Positions 33,809-43,505 of a stretch of DNA of 64,000 bases are shown piece after piece. A program made the position numbers and the translations under genes. The notes beneath the pieces are model-generated. The model had not been told where the DNA came from, ran no database searches, and saw nothing but the letters and a program-made list of their open reading frames with translations. This DNA is from Melampsora larici-populina 98AG31. Taxonomy: Eukaryota > Basidiomycota > Pucciniomycetes > Pucciniales > Melampsoraceae. The number at the start of each line of letters is the position of its first letter. Within the stretch, counting starts at the first letter, position 1. The stretch covers positions 63,504 through 127,503 of the forward strand of contig NW_006768860.1 in assembly GCF_000204055.1 (NCBI RefSeq). The letters are read 5' to 3'.

Positions 33809-35008
33809 CTATTCAGGGGAAGAAAAAGGGCTCAAAACGGTAGCATGCTCACATTGCGGGGGCTGTATCACACTGATAAGGCCCTCAGTGTGAGCCCCCT
33901 TGCCTAAATTCCTAGCATTCCCCTCCTCGGCATGAAGTCGATCGGGGGTGTTTTTCGGTGAAGGCAACACTACTGGTGTAGTGGCAACTGGCCTCAGGTC
34001 GTTCGTAGGTAGGTTCTGTTCAGAGTTAATCCGGGGATGAAAAAGCTTGTCATCCGTTACAACTAACAATGCTTTATCCGTATTGTACTCACATTGCGGG
34101 GGCTTTATCCCATTGATATGGCTGTCAATGAGAGCCCCCTTGCCTAGATTCCTAGCATTCCCCTCCACGGCATGAAGTCGATCAGGGGTGTTTTTCGGTT
34201 CAGGCGACACTGTTTGATCAGTGGCAATTGGCAACACAGCAAGGTCGGTCGTCTTTGATGTGGTCTTTGTGTTGTCCAGAGGTCTGAGTAGGTTGTCGTG
34301 TTCTTCGGGTGTCTGGTTAAAGTTAATCCGGGGGTAGAGAAGCTTGTCATCTGGTACAAGGATAGGTGAGTCTTTTGTATCGTACTCACATTGCGGGGGC
34401 TTTGTCTCACTGATCTGGCCTTCAGTGAGAGCCCCCTTGTCTATGTTCCTAGCTTTCCCCTCCACGGCACAAGGTCGATTGGGGGTGGTTGTCGGCATAG
34501 ACGACACAATGGTGGCGGTGTTGCCGATTGTTGGGCGCGTAGGATTCTTCGGTTGAAGGCTTCCGTCTTTCCAGTTGATCCGGTGGCTATTCTTCTGGAG
34601 CCACGGCATTCCAAGGATTACGTCGTAAGCGTCCTTGATCTTTGTGACTAGAAATCTTGTTGACTCTTGATCTTTGTCAATAAACAGCTTCGCGTCGTGC
34701 GCTACACTGCGGGGTTGACCATCGAAACCATACACATCGCCTGCGGCAGGCAGAGCTGTCACAGGGAGGCCGGTTCGGTCGGCAAATTGGGTACCAAGCA
34801 CTTCGTGCGTCAAACCACAGTCGACGAGTGGACGGGCTTGGACATTGGGGCTAGGATTGGGGTCTGTATGGGACGTGGCTCGGGGGTTATTTGATAAAGT
34901 AATGGTAGTAAAAATACGTGGGTCTTTTAATTTCTTGTTTTCATAATTACTACTATCAACTTCAATAACCTCCCTATCACCTCGGCTCAAGTGTGGCACG
35001 TCTGTCAC
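33809..35008 (-). CDS. Gypsy protease region with tandem linker repeats
   Basis: Retropepsin-like segment: RPLVDCGLTHEVLG, then KDAYDVILGMPWLQKN. The active-site triplet reads D-C-G instead of the usual D-S/T-G, with the catalytic Asp kept. After it come three tandem units of about 65-70 residues, each with (A)VEGNARN(L)GKGA and PPQCEY followed by a DDKLFHPRIN-type end (partial in the last). They look like a coding tandem repeat between PR and RT. The frame overlaps the end of gag by 4 nt and has no ATG at its start, so translation should come from a -1 frameshift in gag. It ends 23 nt before the pol ATG. Confidence 0.85.
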   Translation of the reverse strand: MTDVPHLSRGDREVIEVDSSNYENKKLKDPRIFTTITLSNNPRATSHTDPNPSPNVQARPLVDCGLTHEVLGTQFADRTGLPVTALPAAGDVYGFDGQPRSVAHDAKLFIDKDQESTRFLVTKIKDAYDVILGMPWLQKNSHRINWKDGSLQPKNPTRPTIGNTATIVSSMPTTTPNRPCAVEGKARNIDKGALTEGQISETKPPQCEYDTKDSPILVPDDKLLYPRINFNQTPEEHDNLLRPLDNTKTTSKTTDLAVLPIATDQTVSPEPKNTPDRLHAVEGNARNLGKGALIDSHINGIKPPQCEYNTDKALLVVTDDKLFHPRINSEQNLPTNDLRPVATTPVVLPSPKNTPDRLHAEEGNARNLGKGAHTEGLISVIQPPQCEHATVLSPFSSPE

Positions 35009-35955
35009 TCTTGAGCGCCGCCATTTTTTGACTCCTCTGACCTGCTCCCTTCTCCCAATCTACTCTCTAACGCCGCTATCTTAGCATGTAACTCCGCCAT
35101 TTTACCCTGACTCCTTCCTTTCCCTTTCTCTCTTCTTTTACACCACTTAGCAATATGACCACTACTTCCACACTGATAACACAATCTTTCATCTCCCCTA
35201 CGCTTATACTCGCTAGACGTGATATCAAAACGGGTGCTCGAGATGTCCATAGCGTCAGGGTCCGATGGGCGACTGGTGGTCGGTTGAGGGGGTCCATACT
35301 CGCCGCGAATATCGTTGTCGATGGCGCAGGCGAGGGCTGTGATGCTTTCGAGGTCGGCAAATGATTCGCGTATCATGGCAAGTCGAACATCTCTCTTCAA
35401 ACCTTGACGATAGTGGCTGATGAGCGTTGGAGTTTCCCACTGAGTAGTTGGTGCCAGTTGGTTGAAGATAACCGTGTATTCAGCAGCAGAGCGGGTTTGT
35501 TTGAGGACTCGGATGGCAGCCTCGGCGCGTTTCTGACGGTCGCTGTCAAAGAATACCGCTTCAAATGAACGGGCAAACTCGTCGTAGGTGAGAGGCTTTG
35601 CATCCGGCAACGGATTCAGCACGCGGTTCAAGAACGGCTGCGCCCACTTGACAGCATCTCCAGTCAGGTACGAAAGGGCGAACATGACCTTGGCATCGTC
35701 GTTCTCGAATAGCGCCTTGTTGGTAATGATGTAGAGTCCAACTTGGCTTGCAAATGCCTTGGCCTTGGCACCTCTGGACCCGTCAAACTTATCAGGGGTC
35801 GTGACTTTCGGAGTCTTCGCCGCAGGTTTAGTCGCAGCCTCCGCTGCTGTTCGGCGTGCGGTCTCGGCGGCCAGTTGTTGACTCAGCTGCTTGATTTGGT
35901 TGGCCATGGCTTGTAAGTCGATGGTGGGAGCGGGGTGACTAGTTTCAGCGTCCAT
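35005..35955 (-). CDS. Gypsy gag with CCHC zinc knuckle (316 residues)
   Basis: An N-terminal coiled-coil-like segment (QIKQLSQQLAAETARRTAAE) precedes a retrotrans-gag capsid region (KFDGSRGAKAKAFASQ, YLTGDAVKWAQPFL, FARSFEAVF, YRQGLKRDVR). The knuckle CYQCGSSGHIAKWC is CCHC. A short C-terminal coiled coil ends at GGAQE and the stop. The start is the first ATG, MDAETSHPAPT, about 320 nt after the 5' LTR. Confidence 0.95.
   Translation of the reverse strand: MDAETSHPAPTIDLQAMANQIKQLSQQLAAETARRTAAEAATKPAAKTPKVTTPDKFDGSRGAKAKAFASQVGLYIITNKALFENDDAKVMFALSYLTGDAVKWAQPFLNRVLNPLPDAKPLTYDEFARSFEAVFFDSDRQKRAEAAIRVLKQTRSAAEYTVIFNQLAPTTQWETPTLISHYRQGLKRDVRLAMIRESFADLESITALACAIDNDIRGEYGPPQPTTSRPSDPDAMDISSTRFDITSSEYKRRGDERLCYQCGSSGHIAKWCKRREKGKGRSQGKMAELHAKIAALESRLGEGSRSEESKNGGAQE
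35023..35029 (-). promoter_or_regulatory. Probable -1 ribosomal frameshift site at the gag/pro boundary
   Basis: On the minus strand the heptamer A AAA AAT lies in gag phase (TCA AAA AAT), 15 nt before the gag stop. It fits the X XXY YYZ rule. A -1 slip here continues straight into the protease frame, which is open at this point. Any downstream stimulatory structure is untested. Confidence 0.65.
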
Positions 35956-36263
35956 TTCACCAGTTGACAGATAATCGGAGGTATTGGATGCCGCTGTGGA
36001 GTGATCAGTTGGGGGTTCGTAGGTAGGCGTGATGGAGTGTTACGAGGGTGTAATATAGGACATGGGTTTCGATGGGCTTTAGTAATTTTGATTATAACTT
36101 CTTCTTCTTTATACCACTCGAGGGTGACTTTAAAAAATTTTCAACTTCTTCTACTTAAAATTTTTTTCAACTTCTTTTAAACTTGTGATTTCTTCTTTTT
36201 GACTTCTCTAACTTTGATGAGTAATTTATCTTCTTCTTGCTTCTCTCGGTTTGCCTTGATAAG

Positions 36264-36273
36264 ACGCTACAAT
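36264..36273 (-). other. Candidate self-priming primer-binding site of the gypsy element
   Basis: One base inside the 5' LTR, the minus strand reads ATTGTAGCGT. Its 10-nt perfect complement ACGCTACAAT lies inside the LTR (36346-36355 and 30393-30402). No tRNA 3'-end complement starting TGG is present. This matches the Tf1/sushi self-priming arrangement known in some chromoviruses. Confidence 0.5.
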
Positions 36274-36274
36274 G

Positions 36275-36463
36275 TGTTAGGACCCGGGTCTGGGTGCTGG
36301 CGCGCGAGGGCAAAGGGAGAGAGGTGTGATCCAGCTATGATAGTTATTGTAGCGTGAGGGAAAAGGTCTACAACTGGTGTGTGCGTCTCCAGTTACCCAA
36401 CAAGGGTGAAGTGTCACAGTCTTTGACATAGCCTCCCATGATCCGTGATAGAGGATCATAACA
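36275..36463 (-). repeat. 5' LTR of the gypsy element
   Basis: 189 bp, TGTTA...TAACA, followed on the plus strand by the duplicated ATAGT. Confidence 0.96.
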
Positions 36464-36962
36464 ATAGTGGACTTCACAAATCTAAATATCAACAAAAGAC
36501 TAACTGAAATATCTTTCAGTGATGGCTCCCATATCCAAAGAAAAGGGGCAGGAGCAGCTTCACTGATCCTTGATACTAACCAACCAGATCCTCTTAGGCC
36601 ACTACACCTTAGAACAGGCAATGCAGAAGACCACACCCCATAACAGGCAGAGCTTGCAGGCATTCAGCTACTGATATCAAATGCAAGGAATGCTGCATCC
36701 AACACCACAAAAACTTTCTGGTTCTTCACAGACAGCCAGAGTGTCATACAAAACATAATCAAACCACTGAGGATCCAACCCAGGATGGCAAACTGCATCT
36801 GTATTAGGCAAAGCCTTCTGAAAATAGTGACCCTTTCTGCACTCCAGAATTTCCCTTATTTGGTGTCCATCCTTGTTGGGAGTACAAGGGAGAGTCATTG
36901 CCCACAGGGCGGCAAAAGCAGCCACAGAGCTTTGCCAAATATTGATCAGTCTGCCAGTACAA
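36464..36962 (+). pseudogene. Old LINE ORF2 fragment, piece 2 (RNase H domain)
   Basis: Reads ISFSDGSHIQRKGAGAASLI, QAELAGIQLLISNARNA, WFFTDSQSVIQNI and, after a frame change, WCPSLLGVQGRVIAHRAAKA: the catalytic blocks of a LINE RNase H. At least one in-frame stop (before QAELAG) and a shift show decay. The reading ends at the TIR element inserted at 36963. Confidence 0.85.
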
Positions 36963-38353
36963 TCACAGGGGCCAAAATAGATACTCACATACATGTGAGC
37001 GTTGTAGACTTTTTGGAATTCTCCAAAAAAGATTCATTTTCTTTCAGATTGATTCAATTCACAATCTTGTTTGTGTTCAGGTGATCATCCTGTGGTTCTC
37101 ATATTTTACTTGACATTTATTGAGAAGGCTCATTTCCATCTTGGATGAGCAATAACTGATTCCCGATGAGTACTCAGGATCAGCTCATGAGGCACTGAAT
37201 ACTCAGCAATTTGTTCAAAATGAAGATGAGCACATGAACTATACCTTCCTGAGGCTTCATTTTTCAGTGAAGAAGCCTGCCTAGGGGCGTCCCATTTGAG
37301 CTGCTAAGCAAATACTCAGTAGCATCCCCTGACTGGATCACTGATGGGCCGGACTTTTCTCAGACTTCCTTGCTAAGGAATGAAGCCTGATAAAAGCGTC
37401 ATCCCATCTGCTCATTGCTCAGCTAATCCTCAGTGATATCCCCGGATAAAGTTTTTCACACTGAGGGGCTGAGATCAACTGAGCAGCCCCTCAGCCAATA
37501 CTCAGTGACATCCTTTGGATCCTTCTGATCCGGCCAGGAATGCCCCTGAGGACTAGCTGAGCAGGCCCTCATCCAATGAGCAGTGAAATCCTCCGGATCC
37601 TCCTGATCTCAGGGATGCCCCTGAGGAATAACTGAGCAGCCCCTCATCCAATGAGCAGTGAAATCCTCCGGATCCTCCTGATCTCAGGGATGCCCCTGAG
37701 GAATAACTGAGCAGCCCCTCATCCAATGAGCAGTGAAATCCTCCGGATCCTCCTGATCTCAGGGATGCCCCTGAGGAATAACTGAGCAGCCCCTCATCCA
37801 ATGAGCAGTGAAATCCTCCGGATCCTCCTGATCTCAGGGATGCCCCTGAGGAATAACTGAGCAGCCCCTCATCCAATGAGCAGTGAAATCCTCCGGATCC
37901 TCCTGATCTCAGGGATGCCCCTGAGGAATAACTGAGCAGCTCAGTTGAATGAGCAGACGGGCCTCAGGCTTCATTCCGGAGCCATGAAGCTTGAGGCAAG
38001 CTTGGCGCTCTGTGATCCATCTGGGGGATACTTCAGAGACTTAGCTAAGGGAATACTCAGTTCAGCTCAGCCCCTAAGCTATACATTGGTGGCATCCCTT
38101 GGAGCTTACTGAACCAGGGAATGCCGCTCAGGATCAGCTGAGCAGATGGATCAGCCCTTCCTCAGACTTCTTTTCTCAGGAATAAATGCTGAGGAAGGCT
38201 TAGTTTGTCTGCTCAGTTCCTGATGATCACGTAATCAGCTGACAAGCAGAAAGAAAAGGGAAACAAATGGGAAACAAATGGGAAACAAATGGGAACAAAA
38301 CAGGAAAATTTCAACGCTCACATAGTTGTGAGCATCAATTTTTGCCCCTGTGA
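36963..38353. mobile_element. TIR element (about 1.39 kb) with internal minisatellite, inserted in the LINE
   Basis: Imperfect terminal inverted repeats of about 42 bp: the left end TCACAGGGGCCAAAATAGAT and the right end, read inverted, TCACAGGGGCAAAAATTGAT. Both go on to TGTGAGCGTTG. Deleting the element lets the LINE frame resume (RNase H on the left, CCHC end on the right), confirming insertion. The target duplication is not clear. The interior is filled with degenerate CTGAG/TCAGTGA-rich units, the 75-bp minisatellite and a short GGGAAACAAAT triplication near 38259-38292. No transposase. Superfamily not assigned. Confidence 0.75.
37551..37937. repeat. 75-bp minisatellite, five near-identical units
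   Basis: Units repeat every 75 bp (landmark ATCCAATGAG at 37571, 37646, 37721, 37796, 37871), nearly perfect, then a partial sixth. More diverged units lie upstream (about 37450-37550). Since 75 is a multiple of three, the minus strand has an open frame of 25-residue repeats (DEGLLSYSSGASLRSGGSGG...), probably incidental. Confidence 0.96.
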
Positions 38354-38760
38354 ATGCCAATCAAAAAGACAATTGAAATCAACTTGGAAGCCTTGGCAGA
38401 TGCACAACCCCCAGGACCAGCAGTCACTTTGCTTGTGGGTGTCATGAATCCCAAGGCAAACTTCAAATAGTTGTGCAAACTCAACAGGCCAGACATGGCT
38501 TTCATTGCCCAACTCTTCTGGGCACACTACCTGTTGAACAGCTATCTTTTCCACTTCAAAAACTCTGATACCCAAACTGTGCGGTCTGCTGTCAAAAGGA
38601 AGATATTGAACACATACTGATCATCTGTAAAAGTTTGGTTGACTTCGACAAGAGCTGAAACTTGTGGCAAAAACTGCCAGTGTAAGCATGCACCAAAAAG
38701 ATTTGATGACTAACCCCTGCTCTTTCCACATTTGGCTGTGTTTTCACACCCAGGTTCTAC
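38354..38760 (+). pseudogene. Old LINE ORF2 fragment, piece 3 (C-terminal CCHC region)
   Basis: Reads MPIKKTIEINLEALADAQPP, then MAFIAQLFWAHYLLNSYLFH and, in a shifted frame, CAVCCQKEDIEHILIICKSL. This is the zinc-binding C-x2-C...H...C tail that follows RNase H in Tad/jockey-type LINEs. Stops and shifts are present. It continues the pieces at 30114 and 36464. Confidence 0.75.
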
Positions 38761-39960
38761 CAAGCTAGGCACAAGGCATTTGCAACACAACTGAGACCAC
38801 CTCAGGTGCCCCCTAACCCAACAACCTGCCAACCACACAGACAAGCCCATAACAGGGCAGGGCCTAGGCCAGCACCAAATATACATCCCCCAAGATCAAG
38901 ACCACCATTACAACAGAGGCCAAATCACCAAGCAACACCTCAACTTATCAGACAAACCCAAGAGAAGACTTTTTTAAACTCCCAGAGCTATTATAACCTT
39001 CTGATCATGCCCATTTAACAATCTGATATCACCTCAAGACACGAGACACAAGACTCACATTTGCATTACAACTCAAGGATTTCAAGAAAACAGCATCTGG
39101 CATTGCACCTCAAGATCTTCAAGAAAATATCATTATCTCACCTGACTAAAACTTCACCTTGAGATAATTCAACCATCCCCACACCTCAACAAAGAACCTC
39201 CTCAGCAATCAACCTCCTCATCATCAACCAACAATCCTTCCTAACCAATATCCTTCAACCAATCAAACTCACACCCAAATCAATCTCACTAGTCTCTTTC
39301 TTTTTCTTCTTTGTTTCTCTGTGTGTCCAATGTGAAAGGATCCAGGAACAAGAACAAGGGAAAGCCAAGACTTAGAGAAGGCAAATAATTCTCTGTCAAA
39401 AACCACCCACAACCCATAAGATGTCTTTAAGATCAACAGGGACATCACCCTGGCACCTAAGAGTGTTTTGTCTGCACTGGACATCTGGGGCAGAGAGATT
39501 CTGCTGGACCTTTTTTTGATGCTGTACCTCTGAACCAATCCTGCATAGCTACCTCCCAAAGGTGCATACACAAATGTCATTCCTTGTTTTTCTTATGCTA
39601 TTTTCTTTTTATATCAATTTCTTTCTTTCTCTAATATTGGCCAGGATCAGGTACAACCAGTGACCTGCAACCAAGATACAGTTTATAGATATAGCTTCTA
39701 AACAGATCTCGTGTGTTTCTATTCTTTGTTCATTCAGTGAAAACAATATGTGACAACTAGGTTGCAGGTATGTACTGCATGTACCCAAGGTTAAGCTTAC
39801 ACATGAGTTACCGTGCTGGTGAACAGATTACACAATCTTTCTTGACACATAGGACATTGTTGCAAATATTACAATTGAAGTGACTAGGACAACATACTTA
39901 GTATACTTTAGTTTAGGTTCACAGGAGACCAAAGCTGGTCACGAATACGAATACAGATTT
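38761..39960. other. Intergenic, 1.2 kb, probable LINE tail then unknown
   Basis: 38761-39020 is Pro/Gln/Arg coding in one plus frame (RFYQARHKAFATQLRPPQ...) and may be the LINE C-terminal tail. The rest has no gene I can support. Confidence 0.4.
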
Positions 39961-41543
39961 TTACAACTTTGAAAGTCGCTTCTTTGGTGTGGTCGTTACA
40001 TCTTTTCGATAAGACGGCGGAGGTTCAGGATTGGTCCATACAGGACGACGTCTCTGATGGGAGGCAGCCACAGTTAAGACTTCAGTGCGTATAATGACCT
40101 CTAGCGCACATACCATTGAAGAATTGAATAGCTTACCTCTGAGAAAGATTTGAGGCCTTCTTGAGAGTCAGGACCATTAAACAAACTATCAAATTCATCT
40201 CGTAAGAAGCTAGAGATGGTAGTCTGTTCAATGCCTTTGCCCAGGTGGAGTTCTTCGCTTTTCAAGATATCTAATTGATCTGGATTAAGAACTTGATGAT
40301 GCCCACGTCGGAAAGTTTCAAGCAAGGATAGCTTAGTAAGCTGGACAGCTGACGGTGAGTTTGATATGATTTGTTTGGCTAATTCAAGTGCAGTTGGTAA
40401 CAGAGCATCTGAAGTTGGAACGACTGAGTTATTGGTCATCCATGAGATCGAAAGGAATACAGCTTTATCAGTCTTCGTTGGAAAGGCTTGATGAACAGAG
40501 GTGCGGAGCACGAATACCTCGATTGATAATCCGGAACCTATCTAGGGCTTCACTGGCACTGATAGGCTTCCCGAGCAATAGTAATTCAGAGGCAAGAACC
40601 CGACCAGATTGATATAACAATCGAGGGATTCCGCCTTGCGAGGCAATAACGCCTTTACTGACCTCTGGTAACCCGAATGTCTACAAGAGTGCGATCCATG
40701 TAAACCAGAATGTCAATTTTTTAAGTGACAACGTCTTGACTTCAGTTTGCCATTTTCAAATACCAAAAAGGAGATTCAAGATAGGGAATAAGACTCAAAC
40801 ACTTTTTTCCGTTGCCACAACCAAATCACAGTTTAAGATCAACTCCATCCCACCACCCAAACAAAGGCCGTCGACAGCAGCGATGATAGGTTTGCGAGAA
40901 TGGCGGCGCGAGAGTGAACCGAAGCCGTGTGGATTGTGCAACAGTCGCTCCACTTGACTCTCGTTTGATTTACTTAGCCATTCTAGCAACGATCCATTAT
41001 CAATCTATGAACACATTTTTCAAAGGATTCTGTACATTCGAATCTAGAACACTACTCGCCTTTTAAATCTTGACCCGCGCAGAAAGATTTGACTGAACCG
41101 GAAGAGTTGCCAGTGATGATAGCAACCCAGATGGACACGTCGGTTTCGAAATGATCAAATACTCTAAGTAAATCATCTTGCATCTGTTCCACAGTAGTTT
41201 ATAAAGGGATGAGCCAGGTATGTTTTGAATGTCAAGATTTGATTGATACACATTGTGAGGTGCAACGTGTTGATGTGGGTCACCAGGCAATGATCGAGGA
41301 TATATAAGTAAGATCAGTCGAACTGATGGACCATACATCATGGAGCTCGATTCTGATACAACTTTTCAGAGGGTCTATTGTGAATATGAGAGGATGGTAT
41401 CACACCTCATCCGTCATAGCATTGAGGCTTCGAGGCCGATTCAAGGTAACGATCAAGGTTCTACCTTCATGCACAAGTTCTGACTCGAGTGTGGGTCCAT
41501 GTGCTGGCAAGTTGCCACGTTGTCTGGTAGAATTCGAAGGCAT
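39961..41543 (-). CDS. Peroxisomal enoyl-CoA hydratase/isomerase family protein (C-terminal SKL)
   Basis: Exons on the minus strand: 41543-41406, 41183-41060, 40982-40801, 40680-40518, 40423-40137, 40053-39961; in frame, 328 residues. Crotonase fold markers: TLNRPRSLNAMTDE, VWVAIITG-type VSIWVAIITGNSSG, FCAGQDLKEWLS (CoA oxyanion loop), AAVDGLCLGGGMELILNCDL, TFGLPEVSKGVIASQGGIPR, and SQEGLKSFSERRRPVW. Both usual catalytic Glu positions (GGGMEL and GLPEV) are present. The protein ends KKRLSKL, a canonical type 1 peroxisomal targeting signal, so a role in peroxisomal beta-oxidation is likely; the exact substrate is not determined. The second intron has a GC donor (GCGAGT) with a normal AG acceptor. 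The third intron donor is GTTTGA. Divergent from the phosphatase gene. Confidence 0.92.
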
Positions 41544-41864
41544 TATATCATTGATAAAGTCTTGGATTAAAAACGACTAGAGGATGAAGTCAAAGTACGC
41601 ATATCGCGATGAACTCATGATGTTCAAGGAATCGATCAAAGTCCACAAACAACTCACGGAGTCTCATACCGGGGCCGACCCGACCCGACCCAAGTTGAGT
41701 AAATGCGGAAGAAAGGAAGAGAGGGCAATCGGATTGAGGTGTAAATGAGGATGGGAAATTGGTCAACAGCCTCCACACGTTCAAAAACATCATTCCTTCA
41801 TTCTCATATCAAAGCATTCAACTTCTTTTGGCGCGACAGTAGAATCAGTCACTGGATCCCATCA
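41544..41864. promoter_or_regulatory. Shared divergent promoter region of the hydratase and phosphatase genes
   Basis: 321 bp between the two start codons. An in-frame upstream ATG at 41745 could extend the phosphatase by 40 residues. No motif identified. Confidence 0.45.
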
Positions 41865-43505
41865 ATGTCTCATTTACATGAAAGTCAAGTTGTTCCATGG
41901 TGCACTGAGGCACTCAATAACCCAAATCGATTTGCTGAGATCTACACCACCCTGGCTAAACGTGAAGGCGAACGAGCTGTGAACCAGAAAAAATCCAAGA
42001 AAACTGCATACCAGGTCGATTCGGCTTCTACACCTGATAACAAACATAGAAATCGGTAAAGCACATTTGCTTTTGAATTTTGTTGCCCCAATTTTATTCG
42101 CTCCGATCATGAAGTAAATTGATAGGATAATGTATCCTGATCAATGTATGTTTTAGATGTGTGTCTATTCTCTGATCTTGAAACTGTAGTTTCACTTACG
42201 GGTCGTAACTCAACAATATATGATATCAATCTTTAGATTGCAATATCTTACCCTACGATTCATGCCGGGTTCACATTCCCAAAAGTATTTGTCGCAGTGA
42301 TTATATTAATGCAAATTGGATCAACGAGCCCGGTTTTGATCCTTCGGTTCAACTCCAGGACAACCCTGCTGGCGATGAATATAGTCCAAGGCGCTGGATT
42401 GCATCTCAGGTGATTGAGAAAAAGTAATCAAGTCCGGTGGCCAAGGTTATCATTAACTTGAATCCTTTGCTGGCTGAACAGGGACCTACACGCGAGACTC
42501 GATACGAATTTCTGTCACTATTCCTGCACCCTGATCCGGCCTCAAGACCCCGCACAATCATTCAACTCACTGCCTGTCAAGAAGGTCACAGAGAAAAATC
42601 GGCTCCTTATGTGCCTAGCAAAATCGGAGAAACCATCGAATTTTCCGCTTGTTATCCTTTCCCCAGGCAGAACGCCGGAGAGAATGAGCGACCACGTTGG
42701 AAGACTGTAGACTCTCATAATGATCCCGATGGGTTGACTTACCCATCCATCAGCGTCACACTAGAAGAATCTGTCTTGGGTCCATCGTACCTCGAAAACG
42801 GCGTTGCACATACGGCCAACTCTACTTCGGAAAGTTTCTACAAAAAGAATGTCTTGAAGATCACCCTTGGACGAGGTGAGGCCGATGACTCCTCAGCCAG
42901 TTCTGAAGCATCTTTGCTCCCTCAATGTCGTGTGACGCACTTTGAATGTGTGGACTGGCCAGACCATGGTACGCCCGAAGAGGTCGAACCGATCATCGAG
43001 CTTATCAATGCAGCTCAACTGGAGTCTCACGAGGCAATAACAGCTTCGACCATGACAAGTGCTCAACCATTTCAGACTCACTTGGTTCCTCTTCTTGTAC
43101 ATTGCTCTGCCGGCGTTGGTCGAACCGGCACCTTGATTGCGATTGCAAGTTGTATGCGACGAATAAACCTCTTGAGAAAGTCTTGTTCAGGATTTGGCGC
43201 CTTAACTCCTCAACAGAAGGCGGCCAGACTATCTGATCAATCTCAGCTCGGTCAAGTTGGGCTGCCTGGAGTGAGGTTACCTAGCCTACCATCAGGTTTA
43301 GATCATGACTTGGTAGCCCGGACTGTTGATCATTTAAGGGAACAACGGGTGCGTGATGCTTATCGTTTCCACGTAATTACTTCCACGCTTACTGATTTCA
43401 CATGTTAATGTTTATTAGGTTTGCATGGTCCAGACCGACAGTCAACTTGCTTACATCTATAAAGCGGTAGCTAGTGTTTTAGGCTCAGTCATATACCAGA
43501 TGTAA
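41865..43505 (+). CDS. Classical (Pyp-like) protein tyrosine phosphatase
   Basis: Exons 41865-42055, 42237-42409, 42482-43348, 43419-43505. Motifs in family order: KHRNR / CNILPYDSCRV (pTyr-loop), SDYINANWI, QGPTRETRYEFLSLFL, FECVDWPDHGTPE (WPD loop with catalytic Asp), VHCSAGVGRTGTLIAI (P-loop with Cys and Arg), VCMVQTDSQLAYIYKAV (Q-loop). All catalytic elements are present, so it should dephosphorylate phosphotyrosine, probably on MAP kinases as in yeast relatives (inference). The insert between the SDYINAN block and the WPD loop is long and acidic. Problem: exon 1 ends in phase 2 but exon 2 needs phase 1, so the first junction is one base out with the only GT-AG sites I find; a base error or unusual splice is likely. 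Start could be 41745. Confidence 0.88.

Larger units (their letters stand above)
30322..36463 (-). mobile_element. Complete Ty3/gypsy chromovirus (6.14 kb) inserted in an old LINE
   Basis: LTRs of 189 bp (30322-30510 as the 3' LTR, 36275-36463 as the 5' LTR) begin TGTTA and end TAACA. They differ at two positions by eye. The 5-bp target duplication is ATAGT (30317-30321, 36464-36468). On the minus strand the order is gag, protease, RT, RNase H, integrase, chromodomain, i.e. Ty3/gypsy with a C-terminal chromodomain. It is young (LTRs about 99% identical), with gag, pro and pol in three different frames. Confidence 0.97.

Noticed and set aside
37553..37876. Minus-strand ORF of 25-residue repeats
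   Set aside because: Explained by a 75-bp minisatellite whose unit is a multiple of three; no promoter, start context or flanking gene.
40736..40957. Plus-strand ORF over the hydratase gene
   Set aside because: Opposite strand has a well-supported enoyl-CoA hydratase with conserved motifs here.
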